Notes: generated by a model from the letters alone, not told the origin. DNA of 64,000 bases from Bacteroidota bacterium (GCA_023441805.1 JAEZNO010000044.1:62001-126000); one strand, 5' to 3'. Positions 18,757-27,119 are shown, numbered from the stretch's first letter. A program made the numbers and translations.

Positions 18757-19989
18757 ATGCGCAGCACTTTTAAGATTTTATTCTATTTGAAGCGGAATGC
18801 TTCCAAGCCCGACGGAACAGTTCCCGTAATGGGAAGGATAACGATTGACGGAACAATCAGTCAGTTCAGTTGTAAGATGACCGTCCCGCCCAATCTTTGG
18901 GACACCAAAGCGGGAAGGATGACAGGTAAAAGCACCTTAGCGGTAAAAACAAATCTCGCATTAGACAAAATCCGTGTCAATATTAACCGCCACTATCAGG
19001 ATGTGATGCAGACGGACGGCTTTGTTACCGCCGATAAAGTAAAGAACGCCTATCTGGGATTGGGAGTTAAGCAGGATACGCTTCTGAAACTCTTTGAACA
19101 GCATAACGCGGAGTTTCTCAAAAAGGTGGGATACAGCCGGACAAAGGGAACATACATTCGTTACCGTACCGTGTGCAAGCATATCCGTGAGTTCCTTTCA
19201 TTCACCTATCGCCGGGAAGATATACCGCTAAAGGAACTGAACCTTACCTTTATCAACGATTTCGAGTATTACCTGCGGCATACCAAAAGATGCCGTACCA
19301 ATACGGTATGGGGATATATGATTGCATTGAAGCATATTATTTCCATCGCGAGAAATACAGGACAGTTACCTTTCAATCCGTTTGCAGGCTATATCAACAG
19401 CCCCGAAAATGTGGACAGGGGATTTCTTTCAAAAGAAGAACTTAACGCGCTTGTCAATGCCAGTATGAAGAACGCACAATACGAATTGGTTAGGAATTTA
19501 TTTGTCTTTTCGACCTTTACGGGACTTAGCTATTCGGATGTAAGGAACCTGACAAAAGACCACCTTAAAACCTCGTTTGACGGTCATTTATGGATAATCA
19601 CCCGCCGTCAGAAAACCAATACCGATTCCAGTATCCGGCTGCTGGAAGTCCCCAAACGGATAATTGAGAAATACAAAGGTTATAGCAGGGATAACAGGCT
19701 ATTTCCTATGCCAAGTAACGGCACTTGTAATAAGATACTGAAAAAGATAGCCGGACAGTGCGGAATCAAAACACGGCTGACGTATCATGTAAGTCGTCAT
19801 ACGTTTTCGACCTTAATTACTTTATCACAGGGAGTTCCGATTGAAACGGTCAGCAAAATGCTGGGGCATACCAATATCAAGACTACTCAAATCTATGCCA
19901 AGATAACGAAAGAGAAAATCTCACAGGATATGGAAATTCTTTCGCATAAACTTGAATCTCTTGAAAAACAGATTACGGAGAGGATATAA
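18757..19989 (+). CDS. Tyrosine recombinase (IntDOT-like integrase)
   Basis: A 410-residue integrase expected to insert and excise the island. It has an N-terminal arm-binding domain (STFKILFYLKRNASKPDGT), a SAM-like core-binding domain (about 105-200) and a C-terminal catalytic domain. Catalytic residues read K286, H344, R347, H371 and the nucleophile Y380 (HTNIKTTQIY). The first arginine is replaced by S258 in TFTGLSYSDVR, as in the CTnDOT integrase, where a serine stands at this place. ATG 18757 was chosen over an upstream TTG at 18748 because the first arm of the family starts here. It is the left-most island gene. Confidence 0.93.
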   Translation: MRSTFKILFYLKRNASKPDGTVPVMGRITIDGTISQFSCKMTVPPNLWDTKAGRMTGKSTLAVKTNLALDKIRVNINRHYQDVMQTDGFVTADKVKNAYLGLGVKQDTLLKLFEQHNAEFLKKVGYSRTKGTYIRYRTVCKHIREFLSFTYRREDIPLKELNLTFINDFEYYLRHTKRCRTNTVWGYMIALKHIISIARNTGQLPFNPFAGYINSPENVDRGFLSKEELNALVNASMKNAQYELVRNLFVFSTFTGLSYSDVRNLTKDHLKTSFDGHLWIITRRQKTNTDSSIRLLEVPKRIIEKYKGYSRDNRLFPMPSNGTCNKILKKIAGQCGIKTRLTYHVSRHTFSTLITLSQGVPIETVSKMLGHTNIKTTQIYAKITKEKISQDMEILSHKLESLEKQITERI

Positions 19990-20045
19990 AAAAGTTACTT
20001 CGAAGCGGGTAGAAAATTTTGTCCGCTTTTTACTTGATTGAATTA

Positions 20046-22103
20046 TCAATGGTTCATGAGCTGGTTCTCTTTCCCGCTATAAGTCAATGTTAATCGATGC
20101 ATTGCCCTTGTTACTGCGACATAGAGCATACTTCTGTCAATTTCAGAATGGTAGTTGTTATGATCTGTTTGCGGAACGATTACTTCATCAAATTCCAAAC
20201 CTTTAGCCATGTGGGCGGAAGTTAGGATAATACCCTGCGCAAAAGCGGAACTTTGGCTTGAAAGAAAACAGACATCATCCATATATGTTTTGAGTTTATC
20301 CGCTATGCTATTTGCTTGCAATTCTGTTTTGCAGATTATTCCAAGCGATTTGTAATTTGACTTTTTGAAAGAATCAATCAAATTTGCAATAGCCGAAATT
20401 TCTTCCGTTTCATTCCTTAATTTCAATATTTGTGGTTTTTCTCCATGCCGCGCAACCGGTTCCAGTTCCTCGTTCTTGTGTATCTTTTGAGCAAAATCGG
20501 TTATCTCAAAAGTTGAACGATAACTCTTACATAATTTCATCACTTCGCCGGTAACCAGTGCTTTCCGAATCATATCGGCTGTTGAGGAACCGTAAGGATT
20601 GACCGACTGGCTTGCGTCACCCAAAACCGTTTTCCGACAAGGGTAGAGTTTTTGAAGCGTCTTGTATTGTATCGGGGAATAGTCCTGCATTTCGTCTATC
20701 AACAGATGCTTAACATGGTTTCGGGCATTGTTCCCGTCCAACGCGATATGCAAGTATGCTAAAGGTGCTAAATCCGAATATTCAATTGTCTGGTTCTTGC
20801 GCATTTTAAACATTTCAGGTTTCCCAATCCATTCAAAAAAATCCTTATAGACCTGAATGTCGTTATTCCCGCCGAACATCTTCCGTATCTCTTTTTTAAG
20901 CATGTTGCGGTCGGCGGTAGCAACTGTAATTCGATATTGGATTTGAGCCATTTCCAAAATATAATCGGTCATCGTTTCAAAGCGTTGACGCATCGGGTAA
21001 CGGTTAAAACGTCTGAATTGTTCTTCTATAAATTCGGCAGGGATGGTAACGTACTTTGTCATCTTTACGTCCACAGCTTTGAAGTAGGTATTTTCTATAT
21101 GCAAAATAAACCGGTCTAATTGGGAAATGAAATCGAAAGATGCTTTGTAGTGTATTCGGTCTATAAATCCCTGAGAAGGCTTAGTAAGCAGTTCATTTAC
21201 CTGTTCAAAGAAATTCTGAAACTTGTATTTGTTATTCAATACGCCGGATAATATTTGCTCCATACTGGTTTCAGGAACAGTTTCTTCTCCCAATTCGGGA
21301 AGTACGTTTGAAATATAATCGGCAAAAACCTTATTGGGTGAGATGATCAGAATGTCATTTGACGAAAGACTATCCTTAAATGTATAGAGCAGATAAGCTA
21401 TGCGGTGTAAAGCAATAGATGTTTTCCCCGAACCTGCTACTCCCTGAATAATCAGAATTTGAGCATCTTCGTTACGGATAATCCGATTCTGCTCCCCTTG
21501 GATGGTCGCAACGATATTTTTCATCTTGTCATCCGCATTGGAACTTAATTCTTTTTGCAAAATATCATCATGGACTGTCAGGGAACTTTCAATCATAAAC
21601 TCCATTTCGCCGTTCCTGATCCGGTATTGGCGTTTCAGCGAAATCTTCCCTTTGACCTCTCCTGCCGGAGAAATATAAGACGCATCTCCCAATTCATAGT
21701 CGTAGTACATGCTTGAAACGGGTGCACGCCAGTCGTAAATCAGATTCGTTTTGCTGCCGGAATCATAAAAGGAGTGAACGCCGATATAAACGGATAATAT
21801 TTTACTTGCTTTCTCTTGAAAATCTATCCGTCCGAAATACGGTATATCCAAAATCCTACCCAATCGTTTTCGTTTGTCGATGACATTTTCACCCAAAGCG
21901 AAATGATTCAGGATACTCTCCCGCATGGAGCGAATTTCATGCGGGTCAATATCTTTGTTCGACCATAGGTAATCCTTATACTCCGCCAATGTATCGACAT
22001 GCTCTTTTACCGACACATCCGTGTTGCTGATGCTCTTTTTCAGAAGATTTATTACCTGTTGCAGATACGCTCGTTCCTGTTTCTCCGTCTCGTTGAATAC
22101 CAT
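20046..22103 (-). CDS. HelD-like superfamily I helicase/ATPase
   Basis: A 685-residue UvrD/Rep-family ATPase of the HelD type. HelD proteins remove stalled or terminated RNA polymerase from DNA; some actinobacterial relatives (HelR) protect against rifamycins. An N-terminal coiled-coil arm (about 5-65) precedes IYDWRAPVSSMYYDYELG, a HelD hallmark. Walker A GVAGSGKTS is at 221-229 (K227), Walker B LLIDEMQDYSPIQYK has D470-E471, and GDASQS and VAVTRAMHRLTLTYSG complete the helicase motifs. The start is ATG 22103; the open frame upstream begins with GTG and is not family-like. It is divergent from the nucleotidyltransferase. Its role on a mobile island is unknown. Confidence 0.88.
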   Translation of the reverse strand: MVFNETEKQERAYLQQVINLLKKSISNTDVSVKEHVDTLAEYKDYLWSNKDIDPHEIRSMRESILNHFALGENVIDKRKRLGRILDIPYFGRIDFQEKASKILSVYIGVHSFYDSGSKTNLIYDWRAPVSSMYYDYELGDASYISPAGEVKGKISLKRQYRIRNGEMEFMIESSLTVHDDILQKELSSNADDKMKNIVATIQGEQNRIIRNEDAQILIIQGVAGSGKTSIALHRIAYLLYTFKDSLSSNDILIISPNKVFADYISNVLPELGEETVPETSMEQILSGVLNNKYKFQNFFEQVNELLTKPSQGFIDRIHYKASFDFISQLDRFILHIENTYFKAVDVKMTKYVTIPAEFIEEQFRRFNRYPMRQRFETMTDYILEMAQIQYRITVATADRNMLKKEIRKMFGGNNDIQVYKDFFEWIGKPEMFKMRKNQTIEYSDLAPLAYLHIALDGNNARNHVKHLLIDEMQDYSPIQYKTLQKLYPCRKTVLGDASQSVNPYGSSTADMIRKALVTGEVMKLCKSYRSTFEITDFAQKIHKNEELEPVARHGEKPQILKLRNETEEISAIANLIDSFKKSNYKSLGIICKTELQANSIADKLKTYMDDVCFLSSQSSAFAQGIILTSAHMAKGLEFDEVIVPQTDHNNYHSEIDRSMLYVAVTRAMHRLTLTYSGKENQLMNH

Positions 22104-22174
22104 ACAATTTATTGCTAACACATTAAAAGACACACAAAAGGGTGGACAAAATTACGGCATCGCGTTGATGCGTA

Positions 22175-22202
22175 AAATGGCTATTTATAGCTATCTTTGC
22201 AC
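22175..22202 (+). promoter_or_regulatory. Promoter region of the nucleotidyltransferase, repeated in inverse at 23571-23598
   Basis: Contains TATCTTTG at 22192-22199 (TAnnTTTG), 19 bases before the ATG at 22219. The 28-base segment matches the minus-strand sequence at 23571-23598 at 26 of 28 positions. Confidence 0.6.
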
Positions 22203-22218
22203 GCTCAAAATATGAAAG

Positions 22219-22803
22219 ATGGATATTCTTGAACTGGCAGAACAGAACCAACAGACCGCATGGAAGATATTGGAAGATACCCATATTGTTCATGCTTGGG
22301 AAGATATTGGGGCAACCGTCAATATTATCGGTTCCCTCAAATCCGGCTTATTGATGAAGGGCAGGGATATAGATATGCACATCTACACGGATAAACTTGA
22401 TGTACCGGAAAGTTTCGCTGTCATGCAGGGATTGGCGGAACGGCTTCCCTTGAAAGAAATTCAATACAGAAACCTGATTGACACGGAAGAGGAATGTATC
22501 GAATGGCACGCCTTATACGAAGATGAAGACAGGGATATATGGAAATTCGACATGATTCATATCCGCCGGGGTTCAAAATATGACGGTACAGTGGAAAAGG
22601 TGACCGATGCCATAATCAAACAACTGACCCCTGAAATCCGCCGGACTATCCTTCAAATCAAATATGATGTACCGGATGGGATAACGATTCCCGGCATTGA
22701 GATATACCATGCTGTTTTTACAGGTGGTGCACAAAGCTATGAAGAATTGAACAGGTGGCGCAAAACCAATCCACTGACCAACAGTTTGAAATGGCTGCCT
22801 TAA
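22219..22803 (+). CDS. Nucleotidyltransferase-fold protein
   Basis: A 194-residue protein with the polymerase-beta-like nucleotidyltransferase motif: G38-S39 in NIIGSLKSGLLMKGRDIDMH, followed by D50 and D52 as the metal-binding DxD pair, and a third acidic candidate in WKFDMIHI (about residue 117). The fold is used by aminoglycoside nucleotidyltransferases, minimal MNT toxins-antitoxins and RelA-like enzymes; the substrate here cannot be predicted. No HEPN partner is adjacent. It is convergent with the PAS-LuxR regulator (4-base gap), and the two share an almost identical promoter segment in mirror orientation. Confidence 0.7.
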   Translation: MDILELAEQNQQTAWKILEDTHIVHAWEDIGATVNIIGSLKSGLLMKGRDIDMHIYTDKLDVPESFAVMQGLAERLPLKEIQYRNLIDTEEECIEWHALYEDEDRDIWKFDMIHIRRGSKYDGTVEKVTDAIIKQLTPEIRRTILQIKYDVPDGITIPGIEIYHAVFTGGAQSYEELNRWRKTNPLTNSLKWLP

Positions 22804-22807
22804 AAAG

Positions 22808-23569
22808 CTATAAAGCCCCGAAACCTCCGATCAGCCCTATTGCTTCAATAGCATTATCTACATTCAGTTTTTCCAGTATATTTTTCCTGTGGTTATTTAC
22901 GGTATAGATACTAAGGTTCAGCTTTCCGGCAATTTCTTTGCTTAAATATCCTTGCCGTATCAACAGCAGGATTTCCTTTTCCCGCTTCGTCAACCGTTTT
23001 TCTACCGGAATGGGCAGGGATGTAAGTATTTCACCTGTGTTGATATTTACAACGGTACGCTTTACATGGCTGGCGGGTAGCTGATCCGGAGATATTTCCA
23101 TAATGCCCATAACAATCCATGCCTTGCCGCTTTTATCCGTTTGGATAACCTGATGGCGGCTTGTCACATTTACATATTGCTGTTTTGCATCGAGCATACG
23201 GAATTGAAAAATCTGTCTGTAATCATTCCGATATTCAGGTGGGAGTGAATAAATAAACAGCCCGTGTTCGATTTGATACTCCGCGAGTTGCTTTCTGTCG
23301 TCGGGATGAATCCTTTCTTCCAGAAAATCGCCCTGTTCACGTATGTCCTTTATTAATTCAGGATTATACCCGAAGACATGAGCGAAACTTTCCGAAGCGA
23401 AGTCATACCTTCGTTTGAAAACATCGACAGTGAAAATATAACTTTGGCTCATCCCGGAAAATTCCCGTATGGATTCTCTTTTCCTGTTCCATAAATCATA
23501 ATCGACATCGGGACTGCTTATCTGCTGTCTCGACCATAATTCTTCGGGCGTTATATTGCGTTGATTCAT
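22808..23569 (-). CDS. PAS domain / LuxR-type HTH regulator
   Basis: A 253-residue regulator. A PAS-like sensor domain occupies about 40-170 (YIFTVDVFKRRYDFASESFAHVFGYNPELI and RIHPDDRKQLAEYQ). A LuxR/GerE DNA-binding domain follows at about 190-250 (LTKREKEILLLIRQGYLSKEIAGKLNLSIYTVNNHRKNILEKL). No receiver domain is present. The start is ATG 23569; the open frame upstream runs through the promoter box (TATCTTTG at 23574-23581 on this strand) and would give a spurious extension. If the promoter box is right, transcription begins within a few bases of the ATG, so the message is nearly leaderless. Confidence 0.88.
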   Translation of the reverse strand: MNQRNITPEELWSRQQISSPDVDYDLWNRKRESIREFSGMSQSYIFTVDVFKRRYDFASESFAHVFGYNPELIKDIREQGDFLEERIHPDDRKQLAEYQIEHGLFIYSLPPEYRNDYRQIFQFRMLDAKQQYVNVTSRHQVIQTDKSGKAWIVMGIMEISPDQLPASHVKRTVVNINTGEILTSLPIPVEKRLTKREKEILLLIRQGYLSKEIAGKLNLSIYTVNNHRKNILEKLNVDNAIEAIGLIGGFGAL

Positions 23570-23570
23570 A

Positions 23571-23598
23571 GTGCAAAGATAGCTACAAATCGCCATTT
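23571..23598 (-). promoter_or_regulatory. Promoter of the PAS-LuxR gene
   Basis: TATCTTTG at 23574-23581 with TTTG 18 bases upstream on the minus strand, a good -33/-7 pair for Bacteroidota. It is the mirror copy of 22175-22202. Confidence 0.6.
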
Positions 23599-23697
23599 AC
23601 AAACCACATAACTTGTCATATATTAGGATGCCACTAAAAATTCCACAGACAAGCGTTGTAATATATCATATTTTTTCACTTTTAAAATTATTTGCTT

Positions 23698-24346
23698 ATG
23701 TGGAACCATTTGGAATTGAAGTTATTCAGGCTATTGTCTGATGCTTCACAAGAAGTAACAAACGAAGAAATGCAAACTGCCTATGGGTGCTTTATGGAAC
23801 AGGTAAAGAGGGTCAGCCAGTCCGAACAGGACTACTCCAAAATCTTTCGGATGCTGAATATTACCCGTATTGAGTTGGTAGCCATAGAAACCTATTATCG
23901 GTACGGGCAGGGGGAAAAATGCCCTGAAATTTGCCTGTCTTAGAAAAGCGATTCTATTTCTTGAATCTGAAATAGAATTACTAAAACTCACATTTCCATT
24001 GTCGGTAAACCGACTTCCCGACAATTCTCAATCCAACAGTTCTAATGTTTATTTTATCCCCAAATCGCAAGGTTTGGGGGTTGATAGTATGGGGGAGTTA
24101 GCCGTATCGTTTGAACTTTCAGAGCAGTTCCTTGATAAAAAAGGACAACCCGCACCGCTTATCTTTATTTCACGAGCCTTAGAGCAGGCATTCAATTTCA
24201 ACTTCGGGGATATTTATAAGTCCAAAGAGCGGGTATTCAGCCGGAAACCTTACAACCTCACAAAAGCGTTAGACTTCCTAAAAAATCTCATCATCCGTGA
24301 AAGCCGGAAAAAGAAGATGAAAAAAGATGATTTTACAAAACGCTAA
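23698..24346 (+). pseudogene. rteC: RteC-family regulator split by a +1 frameshift
   Basis: RteC controls excision of CTnDOT-type elements. The first part (23698-23943, frame of ATG 23698) reads MWNHLELKLFRLLSDASQ through ITRIELVAIETYYRYGQG to KCPEICLS and meets TAG at 23941. Reading on from 23942 in the next frame gives RKAILFLESEIELLKL, then a segment with GELAVSFELSEQF and a lysine-rich end at 24346. Joined, the product is about 215 residues, the length expected of RteC. Either one extra T at the junction has broken the gene, or UCU-UAG-A is a recoding site, or there is a sequencing error. Confidence 0.72.
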
Positions 24347-24478
24347 TTCATAGCCGTTTGCAAATTGATTTTAGGGGAGTTCATAGGGATTCCCCTGTTT
24401 TTGTTGCTTCGTTCTGCCGTCCTTTGCTTCATCAATGCATTGAGATAACGAATTAATAATCTCAAAAAATGAAGTAAA

Positions 24479-24823
24479 ATGTACATCAATAACGAAGATT
24501 TTGAAAAATGGATGGAGAAGCTGTCCAAGAAGCTGAACGAGATAGGCAAAGACCTGAAATCACTTATCAATACCAATGAAGTGTTCGAGCCGGACGAAAA
24601 ATTGCTCGATAATCAGGATTTGGCTTTTCTCCTGAAAGTATCGTACCGGACATTGCAGCGGTATCGCACCAGCGGCAAACTCCCTTACTTTATGATAGCC
24701 CACAAGACCTATTACCGGACTGTCGATGTAAGGAGCTTTGTCCGTGAACATATGGATTTTCAAACCTATCAGGAGTTTGAAAAGAAACACCCAAAGGAAA
24801 AAAAGGACGAAAAAGAGGAATGA
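24479..24823 (+). CDS. HTH_17 / excisionase-like DNA-binding protein
   Basis: A 114-residue protein. After a coiled N-terminal part (about 1-35), a MerR-like winged helix of the excisionase type occupies about 40-95 (LLDNQDLAFLLKVSYRTLQRYRTSGKLPYFMI, then KTYYRTVDVRSFVREH). The tail is highly charged. Such proteins sit between rteC and mob genes in many Bacteroides elements and act as directionality factors or local regulators. Its position directly after rteC supports an excision role. A direct DNA target is not identifiable. Confidence 0.82.
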   Translation: MYINNEDFEKWMEKLSKKLNEIGKDLKSLINTNEVFEPDEKLLDNQDLAFLLKVSYRTLQRYRTSGKLPYFMIAHKTYYRTVDVRSFVREHMDFQTYQEFEKKHPKEKKDEKEE

Positions 24824-24991
24824 TTCTGCTGTTTCCATTTAACGCAGAATAATGTAAATGAAGGAGGCTTGTTTCGATTTATGCCTCCTGTTATCGGCTC
24901 CGAATTCATCCGAAACAACGCTGCTTTTGCGCAGCATGTATCCGGCTGAATTAAGCAAGAGGGAACTGGACAAGTCCTGTTCTTCCCTCTT

Positions 24992-25059
24992 GCCCTGCGG
25001 GGCAAAGCCTTCGGCTTTAGCGTGTTATCAAAACACGCTGTAATTAGTCTAATAATTAC
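24992..25059 (+). other. Candidate origin of transfer: four consecutive hairpins
   Basis: Within the 303-base gene-free stretch before bfmA, four stems follow one another: GCCC/GGGC (24992-25003), AAAGCC/GGCTTT (25004-25018), AGCGTGTT/AACACGCT (25019-25039) and GTAATTA/TAATTAC (25040-25059). Inverted repeats just upstream of a relaxosome gene are typical of oriT in Bacteroides mobilizable elements. The nick site was not identified. Confidence 0.45.
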
Positions 25060-25126
25060 CCATTTGTGATTATGTCTAATTATCAATTATTTACCTGTAT
25101 AAATTTCGATTAAAAAGTAATTAGTC

Positions 25127-25711
25127 ATGCCAAATAAAGGTCAGAAAATTATATTTACCACAATTTCCATAGATACGGAAACGGCAAGTCTGGTAGCAAA
25201 AATCTGCAAACGCTATTCGCTGAAAAAGAGTGAAGTTGTAAAACTGGCTTTTTGGTATATTGACAAGGCTTGTATCAATCCTGCCGAAGCCCCCGAATCT
25301 GTAAAGTCGGAATTATCCAAAATCAATAAACGACAGGATGATATTATACGCTTCATCCGGCACTACGAGGAAGAACAACTGAACCCGATGATACGGGCGA
25401 CCAATTCGATAGCCGTCCGCTTCGATGGAATAGTGAAGGCTTTGGAAACGCTTGTCCTCTCACAGTTGGAGAAGAATCAGGAGAAATACAACGCCGTTCT
25501 GCAAAGGTTAAGCGATAAGTTTACCGAACATGCCAATGTGATAAACGGTCAGGGGAAACAAATCGGTACGTTACAGCAGGTACAGAAAAGAGATAACGAA
25601 AAACTTTTGAAGTTGATTAGCCTTTATGCGGAGTTGGCAGCTTGCGGGGTAATGGACGGCAAGCGCAAAGAGAACCTGAAAGCCGAAATTACAACCCTCA
25701 TAAACGAATAG
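25127..25711 (+). CDS. BfmA/BtgA-family mobilization protein
   Basis: A 194-residue accessory protein of the relaxosome. The N-terminus reads KIIFTTISIDTETASLVAKICKRYSLKKSEVVKLAFWYIDKACINP, resembling a small ribbon-helix-helix DNA-binding unit. The rest is a long coiled coil (about 65-165). These features are those of the BfmA/BtgA family of Bacteroides mobilizable elements, which bind oriT and help a relaxase. It lies after the hairpin cluster proposed as oriT, and its stop is 5 bases from the relaxase start, so the two are co-translated. Confidence 0.8.
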   Translation: MPNKGQKIIFTTISIDTETASLVAKICKRYSLKKSEVVKLAFWYIDKACINPAEAPESVKSELSKINKRQDDIIRFIRHYEEEQLNPMIRATNSIAVRFDGIVKALETLVLSQLEKNQEKYNAVLQRLSDKFTEHANVINGQGKQIGTLQQVQKRDNEKLLKLISLYAELAACGVMDGKRKENLKAEITTLINE

Positions 25712-25716
25712 AAGGC

Positions 25717-26676
25717 ATGAACATAGATTTCCCGCCACCGTCCAACGGCACATACAATAATGTAGGCAGCAGCCGACAGTTAGCCAATTATTGCGAGCAC
25801 GAAGATTTAGAGCGGATGGAGCAGGGAATCTATACAGAAGGCTTTTTCAATCTCAATCAGGATGATTTGTATAAATCCCAAGTGATTAAAGACATTGACG
25901 GCAATATCGGGCAGTTATTAAAGACCGATGCCAAGTTTTACGCCGTCCACGTCAGCCCATCGGAGAGTGAACTCAAAGCAATGGGAAGCACGGAACAGGA
26001 ACAAACCGAAGCGATGAGGCGATATATCCGTGAGGTGTTTATTCCCGAATACGCCAAGAACTTTAACAAAGGATTGTCGTCAGAGGACATCAAGTTTTAC
26101 GGCAAAATCCATTTCAACCGCAACCGTTCCGACAATAAACTGAACATGCACTGTCATTTGATTGTGAGCCGTAAAGACCAGTCGAACAAAGTAAAGATAA
26201 GTCCGCTAACCAACCACCGCAACACCAAGAAAGGCGTAATTACAGGCGGTTTTGACCGTACAATGTTATTTGAGACCGTAGAAAAGGGATTTGATAAACT
26301 GTTCGGCTATAATCGGCAACTATCCGAAACGTTTGAGTACTGCAATACCATGAAAAACGGAACAGTTACGGATAAACTACGGATGCAGGAAAAAGAAATT
26401 GTTTTTGCTGGTGAAAAGAAAAATATTGTCGATGAACAAACAGATAAAAATATAAAAACACAAAATATAAAAGCGGAAACAAATACAAGTTTAAAAGCGG
26501 ATTCAGATGCTTCAATACAACAGCAAATCAGCACAACAGTACAACAACAAACAAATGAAAGCGGGCTATCCTCTTTGTTTTCCATACTTCCATCGGCTAC
26601 GGATATTAATCCGACAGATGAACAACAACCGCAGAAGCCCAAGAAAAAGAAGAAACGAAGACCAAGACTAAGTTGA
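25717..26676 (+). CDS. Relaxase-like mobilization protein with HUH motif
   Basis: A 319-residue MobB/BtgB-type protein, the probable DNA-nicking partner of the BfmA-like protein upstream. The histidine pair of an HUH endonuclease is seen in KLNMHCHLIVSRKD (about residue 140). A conserved N-terminal GTYNNVGSSRQLANYCEHED and FYAVHVSPSESEL also occur in this family. The catalytic tyrosine is not obvious; Y35 (YCEHED) or a tyrosine near position 45 are candidates. The C-terminal 90 residues are low-complexity, rich in Gln, Thr and Lys, and end in a basic tail. The start was set at ATG 25717, five bases after the upstream stop. Confidence 0.78.
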   Translation: MNIDFPPPSNGTYNNVGSSRQLANYCEHEDLERMEQGIYTEGFFNLNQDDLYKSQVIKDIDGNIGQLLKTDAKFYAVHVSPSESELKAMGSTEQEQTEAMRRYIREVFIPEYAKNFNKGLSSEDIKFYGKIHFNRNRSDNKLNMHCHLIVSRKDQSNKVKISPLTNHRNTKKGVITGGFDRTMLFETVEKGFDKLFGYNRQLSETFEYCNTMKNGTVTDKLRMQEKEIVFAGEKKNIVDEQTDKNIKTQNIKAETNTSLKADSDASIQQQISTTVQQQTNESGLSSLFSILPSATDINPTDEQQPQKPKKKKKRRPRLS

Positions 26677-26697
26677 TAAATTTAGATTTATATTGTA

Positions 26698-26809
26698 CCA
26701 AAAGTTATCTCCCGTCCAACTTCGGTTATTTCCCGCTCATGGCTTCCCAGCCCGTTTTGAAGGGCGGAAGCCCCGCGAGAATAACCGATTGTCCGAGAAT
26801 AACTTTTGG
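26698..26809. other. 112-base multi-tier imperfect palindrome
   Basis: Four nested complementary pairs: CCAAAAGTTAT (26698) with ATAACTTTTGG (26799); TCGGTTATT (26722) with AATAACCGA (26780); GGCTTCC (26741) with GGAAGCC (26766); GCCC (26750) with GGGC (26762). All are exact. The structure lies between the relaxase stop and the XRE gene, and could be a structured RNA, a transcriptional barrier, or a site used in transfer. Confidence 0.65.
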
Positions 26810-26912
26810 CAGTTTAGCGGCGGCATTGGAGCCATTTACAGAAATCTAACGATTTTATTGATTAGTTAAACTTTAATCATTACATTTGCAAATTACCTCA
26901 ATGATTTGATGA

Positions 26913-27119
26913 ATGGAACTGAACAGATTGAAAGTTGTGCTTGTGGAGCGGAAACGCACGGGAAAATGGCTTGCCGAAAAATTGGGAAAGAATGAAGCAA
27001 CTGTTTCCCGTTGGTGTACAAACGAATCTCAACCATCGCTTGAAACGCTGTTTGCCATTGCTAAGGTGTTGAATGTGGATGTGAGGGAGTTGTTGATTTC
27101 GACAAAGAATATACTTTGA
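26913..27119 (+). CDS. XRE/Cro-type HTH regulator
   Basis: A 68-residue single-domain DNA-binding protein with the lambda-repressor-like helix-turn-helix: ERKRTGKWLAEKLGKNEATVSRWCTNESQPSLETLFAIAKVLNVDVRELL. It starts 19 bases upstream of the SIR2 gene and is on the same strand, so it probably belongs to the same operon and represses it. Small XRE genes of this kind often lead defence operons and serve as controllers. It is slightly GC-richer than the SIR2 and HerA genes that follow. Confidence 0.88.
   Translation: MELNRLKVVLVERKRTGKWLAEKLGKNEATVSRWCTNESQPSLETLFAIAKVLNVDVRELLISTKNIL

Noticed and set aside
22808..23596. Longer PAS-LuxR protein beginning at 23596
   Set aside because: The extension would be translated from the promoter repeat, which is shared with an unrelated gene; the ATG at 23569 is the sensible start.
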